Shown piece after piece: positions 17,670 to 26,620 of a stretch of DNA of 64,000 nt (its first letter is position 1; each line of letters starts with the position of its first letter). Source of the DNA: Paenarthrobacter nitroguajacolicus. GTDB lineage: Bacteria > Actinomycetota > Actinomycetes > Actinomycetales > Micrococcaceae. The stretch covers positions 62,001 through 126,000 of the forward strand of contig NZ_VNFK01000014.1 of NCBI RefSeq assembly GCF_007786235.1. The letters run 5' to 3'. The notes under the pieces are model-generated. The model made no database searches. It was not told the DNA's origin and saw nothing but the letters and a program-made list of their open reading frames with translations. Position numbers and translations under genes: made by a program.

Positions 17670-19013
17670 TCAGAGGCCGAAGGTCTCGGTTTCCTCGAAC
17701 GGACCCACCACTGTGATGGTCCGGGGAGCTGCAGCGAGTTCGCGCGCAAGGTCCTGAACGTCTTCCACTGTCACGGCCTGGATGCGTGCCAGGGTTTCGT
17801 CGATGTCCTGGAATTCTCCGGATACCAGCTCTGCCCGGCCCAAGCGTGACATCCGAGACCCCGTGTCCTCTAGCGCAAGAACAATCCCGCCGCTGAGCTG
17901 GCCCACGGCCTTCCTGAGCTCTTCCTCGGTGATCCCATCCTTGGCGAGTTTGTCCAGTTCCACGCCGAGGAGCTCCAGCACCTGCCGGACCTTCGACGGC
18001 GTGCATCCGGCGTACATTCCAAAGTATCCGGCGTCTGCATAAGCGGCCGTGAAGGAATACGTGGAGTACACCAGGCCGCGCTTCTCCCGGATCTCCTGGA
18101 ACAGCCTGGAGGACATTCCTCCGCCGAGAACAGCGTTGAGCACGCTCATGACAAAACGGCGATCGTCGGTGGCAACGATGGTGGGGCAACCCATGATGAT
18201 GTTGGCCTGCTCCACGGGGCGCTTGACCACGTGGAGGCCCGACGTGCCGGTGATGACGGCCCGGTCGGTCCCGCGGCGCTTCACCGGAGCCGCTTCAGCG
18301 TCCAGTTGCCAGCCGGCAGCCTCCAACGCATCAAGCACCAGCTCGCAGACAACATCGTGGTCCAAGCCACCGGCGGCGGTGATGACGAGTTCTTCAGGGC
18401 GGTAGTAGCGCTGGTAGTGCTCCCACACCGAATCCCTTGCCACGGCCTTGATGGCATCCGGGGTTCCCCCAATGGGGCGGGCCAGTGGGTGGTTGCCGAG
18501 GACGGCCGCCACGAATTTTTCATGCGCGACGTCGGTTGGGTCATCGCTGTCCATAGCGATTTCCTCGAGGATGACGTCTCGCTCCTGCTCCAATTCCGCA
18601 GGATCAAGGACCGCGCCGGTGATCATGTCCGCAATGACATCGATGGCCATGGGAAGGTCTGTGTCCAGCACCCGGGCGAAATAGCACGTGCTTTCCTTTG
18701 CCGTTGCGGCGTTGGACTCACCGCCGACTTCGTCAAAGGCCGAGGCGATCTCCAAGGCTGTGCGCCTCTTGGTGCCCTTGAACAACAGGTGCTCAAGGAA
18801 GTGTGTGGAACCGTGCTGGCCGTCCGCTTCGTCGCGCGAGCCGACTGCAACCCAGAACCCGATGGTCGCCGACCGCTGACCGGGCATGGCCTCGGTCAGG
18901 ACGCGCACGCCGCCGGGCAGGACAGAGCGGCGGACCACGGATCCGCCTTCGGCGCCATGGATCAATTCGCCACCGGGAAGCGTCTGTTCCAGCGGCAAGG
19001 GTACGACAGTCAT
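17670..19013 (-). CDS. M16-family zinc metallopeptidase
   Basis: A pitrilysin/processing-peptidase-like protease of 447 residues. The inverted zinc motif HFLEH is at 71-75, the distal metal glutamate lies in the LEQERDVILEEI region, and the C-terminal M16 half contains the REKRGLVYSTYS signature. It lies 81 bases downstream of pnp on the same strand, a conserved actinobacterial pairing. A hairpin lies in between, suggesting partial uncoupling. The physiological substrate is unknown. Confidence 0.94.
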   Translation of the reverse strand: MTVVPLPLEQTLPGGELIHGAEGGSVVRRSVLPGGVRVLTEAMPGQRSATIGFWVAVGSRDEADGQHGSTHFLEHLLFKGTKRRTALEIASAFDEVGGESNAATAKESTCYFARVLDTDLPMAIDVIADMITGAVLDPAELEQERDVILEEIAMDSDDPTDVAHEKFVAAVLGNHPLARPIGGTPDAIKAVARDSVWEHYQRYYRPEELVITAAGGLDHDVVCELVLDALEAAGWQLDAEAAPVKRRGTDRAVITGTSGLHVVKRPVEQANIIMGCPTIVATDDRRFVMSVLNAVLGGGMSSRLFQEIREKRGLVYSTYSFTAAYADAGYFGMYAGCTPSKVRQVLELLGVELDKLAKDGITEEELRKAVGQLSGGIVLALEDTGSRMSRLGRAELVSGEFQDIDETLARIQAVTVEDVQDLARELAAAPRTITVVGPFEETETFGL

Positions 19014-19039
19014 TAAGGCCTTTCGGGTTAAGGCCGGAA

Positions 19040-19072
19040 GGGCCGGTGGAGCTTTTTCAAGCCCACCGGCCC
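19040..19072 (-). terminator. Hairpin between pnp and the M16 peptidase
   Basis: 10-base arms (19040-19049 with 19063-19072) plus a few inner pairs, loop near 13 bases. It may attenuate read-through or protect the pnp 3' end. Confidence 0.5.
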
Positions 19073-19094
19073 CGCCGGGTGTACTGCTAACAGA

Positions 19095-21347
19095 CTACTC
19101 TGCGGACTCTACAACGGCCTCGGCCGGAGCGTCCTCGGAAGCTGCGCCTTCTTCCTCGGCAACAACCGGGGAGAGGGAGAGCTTTCCACGGTCGTCGATC
19201 TTGGTGATCTCGACCTGGACCTTCTGGCCAACGGAGACGACGTCATCAACGTTGTCCACGCGCTTGCCATTGGCCAGCTTGCGGAGCTCGGAGATGTGCA
19301 GCAGGCCGTCCTTGCCCGGGGTAAGGGAAACGAAGGCGCCGAAGGTGGTGGTCTTGACGACCGTTCCCAGGTAGCGCTCACCGATTTCCGGGACCTGCGG
19401 GTTGGCGATGGCGTTGATGGCGGAACGTGCTGCGTCTGCAGACGGACCGTTGGTGGCGCCGATGTAGACCGTGCCGTCATCTTCAATGGAGATGTCCGCG
19501 CCCGTGTCTTCCTGGATCTGGTTGATCATCTTGCCCTTGGGGCCGATGACCTCGCCGATCTTGTCCACGGGAATCTTCACGGCGATGACACGCGGTGCGA
19601 ACTCGGAGAGCTCGTCCGGGGTGTCGATCGCTGCGTTGATGACCTCGAGGATGTGGAGGCGTGCTTCGCGGGCCTGCTTCAGGGCTGCTGCCAGCACGGA
19701 AGCGGGGATGCCGTCGAGCTTGGTGTCCAGCTGGATGGCCGTGACGAACTCGGATGTACCGGCAACCTTGAAGTCCATGTCGCCGAAGGCATCTTCGGCG
19801 CCGAGGATGTCGGTCAGTGCGGCGTAGCGGGTCTGGCCGTCAACCTGGTCGGACACCAAGCCCATGGCGATACCTGCAACAGCTGCCTTCAGCGGCACAC
19901 CAGCGTTGAGCATGGAGAGCGTCGACGCACAGACTGAACCCATGGACGTCGAACCGTTGGAACCGAGGGCCTCGGATACCTGGCGGATGGCGTAAGGGAA
20001 CTCTTCGCGGGTCGGCAGAACCGGAACCAAGGCGCGCTCTGCAAGGGCACCGTGGCCGATTTCGCGGCGCTTCGGGGAACCGACGCGGCCGGTCTCGCCG
20101 GTGGAGTACGGCGGGAAGTTGTAGTTGTGCATGTAGCGCTTGCGCGTTACCGGCGACAACGAGTCGATCTGCTGTTCCATCTTGAGCATGTTCAGCGTGG
20201 TGACGCCCATGATCTGGGTTTCGCCGCGCTCGAAGATGGCGGAACCGTGAACGCGGGGAAGAACCTCGACCTCAGCGGTCAGCTGGCGGATGTCCGTCAG
20301 GCCACGGCCGTCGATACGGACCTGGTCCTTCAGGATGCGCTGGCGGACAACGTGCTTGGTGACCGAGCGGAATGCCGCGGACAGTTCCTTCTCGCGACCC
20401 TCAAAGGTGCCGGCAAGGGCGCCAAGGACTTCGTCCTTGAGCTCGTCGGAGGCGTTGTCGCGCTCCTGCTTGTCAGCGATCTGGAAGACAGCAGCCAGCT
20501 TGTCAGCAGCAGCAGCTTCAACAGCGGCGTAGACATCGTCCTGGTAATCGAGGAAGACCGGGAACTCAACGGTGGGCTTGGCAGCGCGGGCTGCCAGGTC
20601 TGCCTGTGCTTCGCAGAGAGCCTTGATGAACGGCTTGGCAGCCTCCAGGCCCTCGGATACAACCTCTTCGGTGGGGGCGGTTGCGCCCTGTTCCTTGATG
20701 AGGTTCCAGGAGTTGTCCGTGGCTTCGGCTTCAACCATCATGATGGCGACATCGTCACCGGCAATGCGGCCTGCAACAACCATGTTGAATACGGCGTTCT
20801 CAAGCTGGGAGTGCTTGGGGAAAGCAACCCACTGCGAACCCTGCTCGTCGGCGATCAGGGCAACGCGGACGCCGCCGATCGGACCGGAGAACGGAAGGCC
20901 GGAAAGCTGCGTGGACATCGAGGATGCGTTGATGGCAACGACGTCGTAGAGCTCATCCGGGTTGATGGCCAGAACGGTGACGACGATCTGGACTTCGTTG
21001 CGCAGGCCCTTAACGAAGGCCGGACGCAGCGGGCGGTCCATGAGGCGGCAAGCCAGGATGGCTTCCGTGGAGGGACGGCCTTCGCGGCGGAAGAACGAGC
21101 CCGGGATACGGCCTGCGGCGTACATACGCTCTTCAACGTCCACCGTCAGGGGGAAGAAGTCGAAGCCCTCGCGCGGCTGCTTGCCTGCGGTGGTGGCGGA
21201 GAGCAGTGCGGTGTCTTCGTCGATGTAGACCATCGAAGCGCCGGCTGCCTGCTTGGCAAGGCGACCGGTTTCGAAGCGAATGACGCGCTTGCCAAAACGG
21301 CCGTTGTCGATGATGGCTTCGGAGAACTGGATTTCGGGACCCTCCAT
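19095..21347 (-). CDS. pnp: Polyribonucleotide nucleotidyltransferase (PNPase / GpsI)
   Basis: 3'-5' phosphorolytic exoribonuclease; the actinobacterial form was first described as guanosine pentaphosphate synthetase. The 750 residues hold two RNase PH domains (the second containing GERALVPVLPTREEFPYAIR-like core), a KH domain with VIGPKGKMINQIQ and an S1 domain, then a Glu/Ala-rich tail. ATG 21347 has GGAGGTGA at good spacing. It is downstream of rpsO, the usual order. Confidence 0.98.
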   Translation of the reverse strand: MEGPEIQFSEAIIDNGRFGKRVIRFETGRLAKQAAGASMVYIDEDTALLSATTAGKQPREGFDFFPLTVDVEERMYAAGRIPGSFFRREGRPSTEAILACRLMDRPLRPAFVKGLRNEVQIVVTVLAINPDELYDVVAINASSMSTQLSGLPFSGPIGGVRVALIADEQGSQWVAFPKHSQLENAVFNMVVAGRIAGDDVAIMMVEAEATDNSWNLIKEQGATAPTEEVVSEGLEAAKPFIKALCEAQADLAARAAKPTVEFPVFLDYQDDVYAAVEAAAADKLAAVFQIADKQERDNASDELKDEVLGALAGTFEGREKELSAAFRSVTKHVVRQRILKDQVRIDGRGLTDIRQLTAEVEVLPRVHGSAIFERGETQIMGVTTLNMLKMEQQIDSLSPVTRKRYMHNYNFPPYSTGETGRVGSPKRREIGHGALAERALVPVLPTREEFPYAIRQVSEALGSNGSTSMGSVCASTLSMLNAGVPLKAAVAGIAMGLVSDQVDGQTRYAALTDILGAEDAFGDMDFKVAGTSEFVTAIQLDTKLDGIPASVLAAALKQAREARLHILEVINAAIDTPDELSEFAPRVIAVKIPVDKIGEVIGPKGKMINQIQEDTGADISIEDDGTVYIGATNGPSADAARSAINAIANPQVPEIGERYLGTVVKTTTFGAFVSLTPGKDGLLHISELRKLANGKRVDNVDDVVSVGQKVQVEITKIDDRGKLSLSPVVAEEEGAASEDAPAEAVVESAE

Positions 21348-21545
21348 AGAGAGTCACCTCCGTTTCTGTTAGCGGAAGTCCGCCGCATCAACCCAGGCCT
21401 CTTCTTTTTTCCTGGCCTGTACGACACCCGGTCATCGATCGAGATCCACGGGCGCCATCGTCACAGATGGCCTTCCCGGGAATCACTACCGAGGACCGCG
21501 AATGCGCGATGCGGTTGATTCCTGTTTTTAGTTGTTGGTGAAGAA

Positions 21546-21576
21546 GGCGGCCCGCCCCGCAAACGAGGGGGCCGCC
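21546..21576 (-). terminator. GC-rich hairpin after rpsO
   Basis: The arms GGCGGCC and GGCCGCC extend inward with C/G pairs around a 6-7 base loop. It lies 12 bases past the rpsO stop and is followed on the minus strand by TTCTTCACC. The remaining 190 bases before pnp contain no gene and presumably the pnp leader. Confidence 0.6.
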
Positions 21577-21587
21577 CTCAAGGCAGA

Positions 21588-21857
21588 CTAGCGGCGCAGG
21601 CCGAGACGCTCGATGAGCGAACGGTAGCGGGCAATGTCAGTGTTCTTCAGGTAGGAAAGCATGCGCTTGCGACGACCAACCATGGCCAGCAGACCGCGCT
21701 GGGTGTGGAAGTCGTGCTTGTGCTCCTTCATGTGCTCAGTCAGATCCTTGATCCGCTGAGTCAGGACTGCAACCTGAACCTCGGGCGAACCGGTGTCGCC
21801 TTCAGAGGTTGCGTATTCCTTGATGATGGACTGCTTTACAGCGGCGTCAAGTGCCAC
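21588..21857 (-). CDS. rpsO: 30S ribosomal protein S15
   Basis: An 89-residue S15 that binds 16S rRNA and pairs S6/S18 in the platform. Motifs GDTGSPEVQVA, HKHDFHTQRGLL and RRKRMLSYL are typical. The frame is open further upstream, but GTG 21857 with AGGAG 5 bases before it gives the standard length. Confidence 0.98.
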   Translation of the reverse strand: MALDAAVKQSIIKEYATSEGDTGSPEVQVAVLTQRIKDLTEHMKEHKHDFHTQRGLLAMVGRRKRMLSYLKNTDIARYRSLIERLGLRR

Positions 21858-21979
21858 GTGAACTCCTAGAGTTGTGCCGTGCCTCCCGGTGCAGCGCCTC
21901 GCTGACGGGTTGCCCTTGGTACGTTGCCGCACACAAAAACAGGTCCAGCCGCCACGGACTGCAGCCGGATCCACTCATC

Positions 21980-22009
21980 AGTTTACCGGCACGTCAGCGG
22001 TGTTGTCGA
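21980..22009 (-). promoter_or_regulatory. Possible rpsO promoter
   Basis: Minus-strand TCGACA (22004-22009), 18 bases, TAAACT (21980-21985), giving a leader of about 115 bases before rpsO. By eye only. Confidence 0.35.
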
Positions 22010-22017
22010 AATACCGG

Positions 22018-23001
22018 CTAACGGGCGGTCAACAGCTCGTGGGCTTGGGCAACGTCAAGGCACATTTGCTCCACCAATGCCTCGGGTCCACGGTAGGCCA
22101 CCATGCCCCGGAGGCGCTGGGTGAATTCGACAGCCACGGTCTGGCCATAGAGGTTGAAGTCCTCCACGTCCTCCTCCGGGCGGTCAATGACGTGAGCTTC
22201 CACTTGCCGGCTGACGCCGTCGAAGGTGGGGTTGGAACCAACCGAAATGGCGGCGGGCCACCGCGTTCCGGCCTGGTCGATCAGCCATCCCGCATAGATG
22301 CCGTCCGCAGGGACGTACCCCGTGGAGTCGTGGGAGAGATTCGCAGTGGGAAACCCGAGGTCTCTGCCGCGCGCAGCGCCATGGACCACTTCGCCGCGCA
22401 TGCGGTGCGGGCGGCCAAGCACTGCGGCTGCAGTCACCACGTCGCCTTCGGACAAGGCTTCCCGCACCCAGGTGGAGGAACAGCGGCGGTCGGCGTCGCC
22501 GTCGTCGTGGACCGGAAATCCCCCCGCGCCGTACTCGTTGACAACCTCAACCCCAAACCCGAGTTGATTGCCCAATTCCTGCATGGTGACGACGTCGCCG
22601 GCATTGCCGGCTCCGAAGCGGAGATCGTGGCCCACCACCAGGTGTGCGGCATGAAGTCCGTCGAGAAGAACGTCCTGGACAAACTCCACAGGCGTCATGG
22701 CGGCGAGGTCCAGGGTGTACTTCATGACCAGCACGGCATCCACACCGGTGTCGGCCAGGGCATCGAGTTTGTCCTGGAGTCCCATGATCAGCTCCGGAGC
22801 GGAGTCCGGTCGGTGCACCTGGGCAGGATGGGGATCGAAGGTCACGGCCACCGAGGGGATGTTATGACGCTTGGCGCTGCCCGTCAGTTGGGCGAGAACA
22901 TGTTGGTGTCCGCGATGGACGCCGTCGAAGTTCCCGATGGTAACGACAGTAGGTCCGAAGTCCTTGGGGACTTCAGTGGGATCGTTCCAGATGTGGACCA
23001 T
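22018..23001 (-). CDS. ribF: Bifunctional riboflavin kinase / FAD synthetase
   Basis: Makes FMN and FAD from riboflavin. The 327 residues begin with a nucleotidyltransferase domain (TIGNFDGVHRGHQ, FDPHP, the STWVREAL region) and end with a riboflavin-kinase domain (GRDLGFPTANL, GIYAGW, NPTFDG). ATG 23001 is chosen over the TTG three bases upstream because GAGG would abut TTG. It lies between rpsO and truB, as in other actinobacteria. Confidence 0.97.
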   Translation of the reverse strand: MVHIWNDPTEVPKDFGPTVVTIGNFDGVHRGHQHVLAQLTGSAKRHNIPSVAVTFDPHPAQVHRPDSAPELIMGLQDKLDALADTGVDAVLVMKYTLDLAAMTPVEFVQDVLLDGLHAAHLVVGHDLRFGAGNAGDVVTMQELGNQLGFGVEVVNEYGAGGFPVHDDGDADRRCSSTWVREALSEGDVVTAAAVLGRPHRMRGEVVHGAARGRDLGFPTANLSHDSTGYVPADGIYAGWLIDQAGTRWPAAISVGSNPTFDGVSRQVEAHVIDRPEEDVEDFNLYGQTVAVEFTQRLRGMVAYRGPEALVEQMCLDVAQAHELLTAR

Positions 23002-23089
23002 CAACCTCGCCTTTTACTGCAGATATTCGTTCCGCCCGGCAACCTCCCGGCGCCGGAACATTCTAAGGTTACCCGCAAGGGTGCCCGGC

Positions 23090-23524
23090 TCAGGACGGCC
23101 GGCGTTTGTTCAGCCACAGGAGTCCAAGGATCGGCAGCACCAGCGGCACGAAGCCATAGCCACGCCCGAACAGCGACCACACGGTGTCATGCGGGAACGC
23201 GACCGGGTCAAAGAGGCTGATTGCGCCAACCACCAGAACGCCAATGAGCTCCGTGAGCACGGCTGCCACCGAAACCTTGAACCAGGTGCGGCCCGGCTTG
23301 GCCAGGGAAATGGTGGCCACGATATAGACGACGGCGGCGAACGCCGACAGGATGTGCGCCAGCGGAGCTTCGGCAAACTTGGTGGCAATCTGGTAGCCGG
23401 CACGGGCAGTCGCCGAAAGCGCGAACACGGCGTACACCGCGATGAGCAGGCGACCCGGACCCGTGTTGCGGGTGTCCTTCTGCTGCGGCTGCTGGCTCGC
23501 AGAGTTTGTCTCGGTTCCAGTCAC
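23090..23524 (-). CDS. Small four-helix membrane protein
   Basis: A 144-residue protein of unknown function: polar N-terminus, then four hydrophobic segments and a basic tail. The GTG start at 23524 has AAGGAAG upstream; an in-frame TTG at 23542 would place that site inside the gene. It lies 20 bases after the next small membrane-protein gene in the truB-ribF neighbourhood. Confidence 0.7.
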   Translation of the reverse strand: MTGTETNSASQQPQQKDTRNTGPGRLLIAVYAVFALSATARAGYQIATKFAEAPLAHILSAFAAVVYIVATISLAKPGRTWFKVSVAAVLTELIGVLVVGAISLFDPVAFPHDTVWSLFGRGYGFVPLVLPILGLLWLNKRRPS

Positions 23525-23544
23525 GTTGTGTTCTTCCTTCAAGG

Positions 23545-23898
23545 TCAGTACCAGATCTGGTTCATGCGGGCGGCCATGACAAGCACGGTGACGCCCACGG
23601 CGGCCAGGACAAAGTTGCTCCAGCGCGTGCGTTCAAGGATCGCCCAGTAGACGGCACCCAACGGGATCATGAGGGCTGTGATCAAGTAGCCCCAGAACTC
23701 CCACGCCTCACCGGCAATTTGCTCACCCATGGCAACACGGACGATCGATCCCACCAAATACACCACCAGCACCAGCTCCACGGCGAGCACGGAGAAGATC
23801 GTGGGGTCATTTGGGGCCTTCTTCATCAAACCGGCCACGATGCACATGATCGTGGACACCAATCCGACGATCAGGATGGCGTAAAAGTATCCGTCCAT
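23545..23898 (-). CDS. Small membrane protein downstream of truB
   Basis: A 117-residue protein with four predicted membrane helices and no recognised motif. It starts 2 bases after the truB stop, so it is co-transcribed and probably translationally coupled with truB. It may act with the neighbouring 144-residue membrane protein, but nothing in the sequence shows how. Confidence 0.72.
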   Translation of the reverse strand: MDGYFYAILIVGLVSTIMCIVAGLMKKAPNDPTIFSVLAVELVLVVYLVGSIVRVAMGEQIAGEAWEFWGYLITALMIPLGAVYWAILERTRWSNFVLAAVGVTVLVMAARMNQIWY

Positions 23899-23900
23899 AC

Positions 23901-24848
23901 CTACTTTGCCTGTCCTGTTCCTGCGTCTGTCCCCGACCCCGGTCCTGTGCCCGGGGCAAAAACCAGGACGGGTTTTGCGAAGGTCCCGGTATCTGCCAGC
24001 AGCGCTACCAGCTCCCCCGACGGCGCAAACGCTGCGGCAGGATTGTCAGCCGTGGCCGCGCCCGGCGTGCCTGCCCCGGGGCCGGCAGCAATGCGGCGCC
24101 CAAAGGAGATCTCGGTTGTCTCTTCGTCGCTCAGTTCCCTGTTGGGCATGAGGGCGCGTGCGGCCAGTGACATGTCCAGAACTTCGAGCTCTTCAGCCAG
24201 TTCCTCGAGGGTGCGGGCTTGGTCAAGGGTGTACGGACCCACCTGGGTCCTGCGCAGGGCCGTAAGATGGCCGCCGACGCCCAAGTCGTTGCCGAGGTCA
24301 CGGGCCAAGGCCCTGATGTACGTTCCGGAAGAACACTCCACAGTGACATCAACGTCCACTACCCTGCCGCCGTCCACTCGGTTGATGGAGTGGAAGTCGA
24401 AGCGGTGGATGGTGACCGGGCGGGCAGCGAGCTTAACTTCTTCGCCGGAGCGGACGCGGGCGTAGGAACGTTCGCCGTTGACTTTGATGGCGCTGACGCT
24501 GCTGGGCACCTGCTGGATGGGACCGGTCAACGCGGCAACGCCGGCTGCGATGGCGTCGTCGGTGACATCCGCCGCGCTGCGGGCCTCCGTGACCTCGCCT
24601 TCGGCGTCGTCCGTGATGGTGCTTTCGCCGAGCCTGATGGTGGCGGTATACGTCTTGGACGTGCCCACGATGTACGTCAGCAAGCGGGTTGCCTTGTTGA
24701 TGCCGAGCACCAGAACACCGGTAGCCATGGGATCAAGCGTGCCTGCGTGACCCACTTTCCGGGTACCGGCCAGCCGCCGCATCCGGCCAACCACATCATG
24801 GCTGGTCCATCCCTGCGGTTTGTCAACGATTACCAGTCCAGAAAGCAC
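23901..24848 (-). CDS. truB: tRNA pseudouridine(55) synthase TruB
   Basis: Makes pseudouridine-55 in the T-loop of tRNAs. The 315 residues begin LSGLVIVDKPQGWTSHDVV, with catalytic D39 in KVGHAGTLDPMATG and later SSGTYIRALARDLG. An upstream extension to 25058 would lie antisense to the aminotransferase. GTG 24848 lies 7 bases after a near-consensus TATACT box, so it is leaderless. The C-terminal 60 residues are Ala/Gly/Thr-rich and poorly conserved. Confidence 0.96.
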   Translation of the reverse strand: MLSGLVIVDKPQGWTSHDVVGRMRRLAGTRKVGHAGTLDPMATGVLVLGINKATRLLTYIVGTSKTYTATIRLGESTITDDAEGEVTEARSAADVTDDAIAAGVAALTGPIQQVPSSVSAIKVNGERSYARVRSGEEVKLAARPVTIHRFDFHSINRVDGGRVVDVDVTVECSSGTYIRALARDLGNDLGVGGHLTALRRTQVGPYTLDQARTLEELAEELEVLDMSLAARALMPNRELSDEETTEISFGRRIAAGPGAGTPGAATADNPAAAFAPSGELVALLADTGTFAKPVLVFAPGTGPGSGTDAGTGQAK

Positions 24849-24855
24849 GCTTACC

Positions 24856-24861
24856 AGTATA
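24856..24861 (-). promoter_or_regulatory. -10 box of truB
   Basis: TATACT on the minus strand, 7 bases before GTG 24848. It faces the -10 of the divergent aminotransferase 8 bases away. Confidence 0.5.
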
Positions 24862-24869
24862 TGGGTGGC

Positions 24870-24875
24870 TAGGAT
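24870..24875 (+). promoter_or_regulatory. -10 box of the aminotransferase gene
   Basis: TAGGAT, 7 bases before ATG 24883, with no Shine-Dalgarno. It overlaps the alternative ATG at 24874, which argues against that start. Confidence 0.5.
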
Positions 24876-24882
24876 GGCTCCC

Positions 24883-26043
24883 ATGCCTGAGCTTGCCGCG
24901 CACGTCCGCGACGTACCCGTGAACCAGATCCGCGAAATCACCGAAGCCGCGTGGTCCACCCCCGGAGCTATCGTCCTCAGCATCGGGGAACCGGGCTTTG
25001 CGCTGCCGCGCCATGTCCTGGACGCCGGCATCGACTGCCTGGACCGGGATGAGACCAACTACACACCGAATGCCGGGATTCCTGCCCTCCGCAAAGCTTT
25101 TGCTGCCCGCTTCCGGGAGCAGCAGGGCGTGGACATTGGTGCTGAACGGGTCTATGTGGTGGACGGCGCCCAGCAGGGCCTGCATTTCGCCATGAGCCTG
25201 CTCCTCTCCCCCGGCGACGAAATCCTCACTCCGAACCCCGGGTACCCCACGTTCGCGATGACCAGCCGGCTCCTGCACGCTGTTCCCGTGCAGTATCCGC
25301 TGTATCCGCACAACGACTTCCAGCCACATATCGAGGACATCGAGGCCCTCATCACCTCGCGGACCAAGGTCCTGATGCTGAACTCGCCGTCCAATCCCTT
25401 GGGCGCCGTCATCAGCGAAGATGCTGTCCGGGATTTGGTTGACCTGGCTGTCCGCCACGACCTCTGGATCATCTCCGACGAGTGCTACGAGGCGTTTACG
25501 TTCGATGTACCCCATGTCAGTCCTGCCCGCTTTGACAGCGTCGTTCCGGGCCAAGCGAGGGTCTTCACGTCCCTGACACTCTCCAAGACGTATGGGCTCA
25601 CGGGCCTTCGCATCGGCGCGTTGGTCTGCCCGCCGGGGCTGGAGCAGAAGATGAACAACGTCATGGAGTCCATCGTGTCCTGCGTCGCTTCGCCCTCGCA
25701 ATATGCCGCGCTGGCCGCACTGACCGGCCCACAGGACTACGTGGCCAGGGCGCGCGACCACTATCGGAGCAATCGGGATGCAGCGTCGGCGGTGCTTGCA
25801 ACCAAGGGAATCCCGTACCTCGGAGCGCAGGGAGCCTTCTACCTGTGGGCCGACGTCTCGCACCTGAGCGGAGGGGACGTCCGCGCCTGGGTGCGTAAAT
25901 TCCTGGCCGATTCCGGCGTGTCGTTCGCGCCGGGTACTGCGTTCGGGTCCATCGGCGAGGACTGGATCAGGATTGCCCTCTGCGGCGGGCAGGATGACCT
26001 GCTCGACGGCGTCAATCGCCTCCCGGCGCGAGCTGGGGTTTAG
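24883..26043 (+). CDS. PLP-dependent class I/II aminotransferase
   Basis: A fold-type I aminotransferase of 386 residues. The glycine-rich region is NYTPNAGIPALR, the cofactor and substrate motif is NSPSNPLGAV, DECYEAF provides the PLP-ring Asp/Tyr, and Schiff-base K235 lies in LTLSKTYGLTGLRIG; the C-terminal arginine region is DWIRIALCGG. The amino donor cannot be assigned; aspartate or aromatic aminotransferase-like is most likely. Only 34 bases separate its start codon from that of divergent truB. Confidence 0.9.
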   Translation: MPELAAHVRDVPVNQIREITEAAWSTPGAIVLSIGEPGFALPRHVLDAGIDCLDRDETNYTPNAGIPALRKAFAARFREQQGVDIGAERVYVVDGAQQGLHFAMSLLLSPGDEILTPNPGYPTFAMTSRLLHAVPVQYPLYPHNDFQPHIEDIEALITSRTKVLMLNSPSNPLGAVISEDAVRDLVDLAVRHDLWIISDECYEAFTFDVPHVSPARFDSVVPGQARVFTSLTLSKTYGLTGLRIGALVCPPGLEQKMNNVMESIVSCVASPSQYAALAALTGPQDYVARARDHYRSNRDAASAVLATKGIPYLGAQGAFYLWADVSHLSGGDVRAWVRKFLADSGVSFAPGTAFGSIGEDWIRIALCGGQDDLLDGVNRLPARAGV

Positions 26044-26054
26044 GCGGGCCGGCC

Positions 26055-26537
26055 CTAGTAAGCCGTACGCCGTGCGTGGTTCCGCCACGCCTCGAACGGC
26101 TCGTCGGACGCGGCCAGCTCGGCATGCTCCACGGGAAGAAGCTCGGGCCTGTCACCACTGAAATATTCGTAGAACAAGGCGTCGTCGAACCCTGCCCTCG
26201 CAGCGCCATGCCTGTCAGCTGCAAAGTAGACCCGCCCGATCCTTGCCCAGAGCGTGGCTGAAAGGCACAGTGGGCAGGGCTCACAGCTGGCATAGAGGAC
26301 GGATCCGGAGAGGTCGAACTTCCCGATGGCCGCAGCTGCCCTGCGGATCGCCACCACCTCGGCATGTGCCGTGGGGTCGTGGTCCCGGGTCACCCGGTTG
26401 ACTCCCTCATGGACGGTTCCGTCCGGGGTGACCACGACGGCACCGAAAGGGCCGCCGCCGTCGGAGACGTTTTGCACGGCGAGCCTGATGGCCCGGTTCA
26501 GGTATTCCTCACGCTGGTGAGCACTGTGCGCCGACAT
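26055..26537 (-). CDS. Nucleoside/guanine deaminase (cytidine deaminase-like fold)
   Basis: A 160-residue zinc deaminase: H58 and E60 in TAHAEVVAIR, and zinc cysteines C88 and C91 in SCEPCPLCLSA. The SCEPCPLC form and the C-terminal YEYFSGDRPELLPVEH fit the GuaD-like guanine deaminases better than TadA, so a purine-catabolic role is likely. ATG 26537 lies 6 bases after TAGGAT. It converges with the aminotransferase (11-base gap) and is downstream of the rbfA terminator. Confidence 0.85.
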   Translation of the reverse strand: MSAHSAHQREEYLNRAIRLAVQNVSDGGGPFGAVVVTPDGTVHEGVNRVTRDHDPTAHAEVVAIRRAAAAIGKFDLSGSVLYASCEPCPLCLSATLWARIGRVYFAADRHGAARAGFDDALFYEYFSGDRPELLPVEHAELAASDEPFEAWRNHARRTAY

Positions 26538-26543
26538 GCTCTG

Positions 26544-26549
26544 ATCCTA
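26544..26549 (-). promoter_or_regulatory. -10 box of the deaminase gene
   Basis: TAGGAT on the minus strand, 6 bases before ATG 26537. The position of any -35 falls inside the rbfA hairpin. Confidence 0.4.
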
Positions 26550-26559
26550 ACGAGTTTGA

Positions 26560-26606
26560 GTACAGCTCATGCCCCTAAAACGCAGTCTTAGGGGCATGAG
26601 CTGTAC
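26560..26606 (-). terminator. Terminator of the rimP-nusA-infB-rbfA unit
   Basis: A 19-base perfect stem (26560-26578 with 26588-26606) around a 9-base loop, 14 bases after the rbfA stop. A T-run precedes the hairpin on the minus strand and none follows it. Confidence 0.7.
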
Positions 26607-26620
26607 AAAAACTTGAGGTT

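Noticed and set aside
20052..21518. 488-codon plus-strand frame antisense to pnp
   Set aside because: Shadow of PNPase codon bias, with no ribosome-binding site or domain.
24823..26088. 421-codon minus-strand frame antisense to the aminotransferase
   Set aside because: The plus-strand protein has a full set of PLP motifs; the antisense product has none and would swallow the truB promoter.
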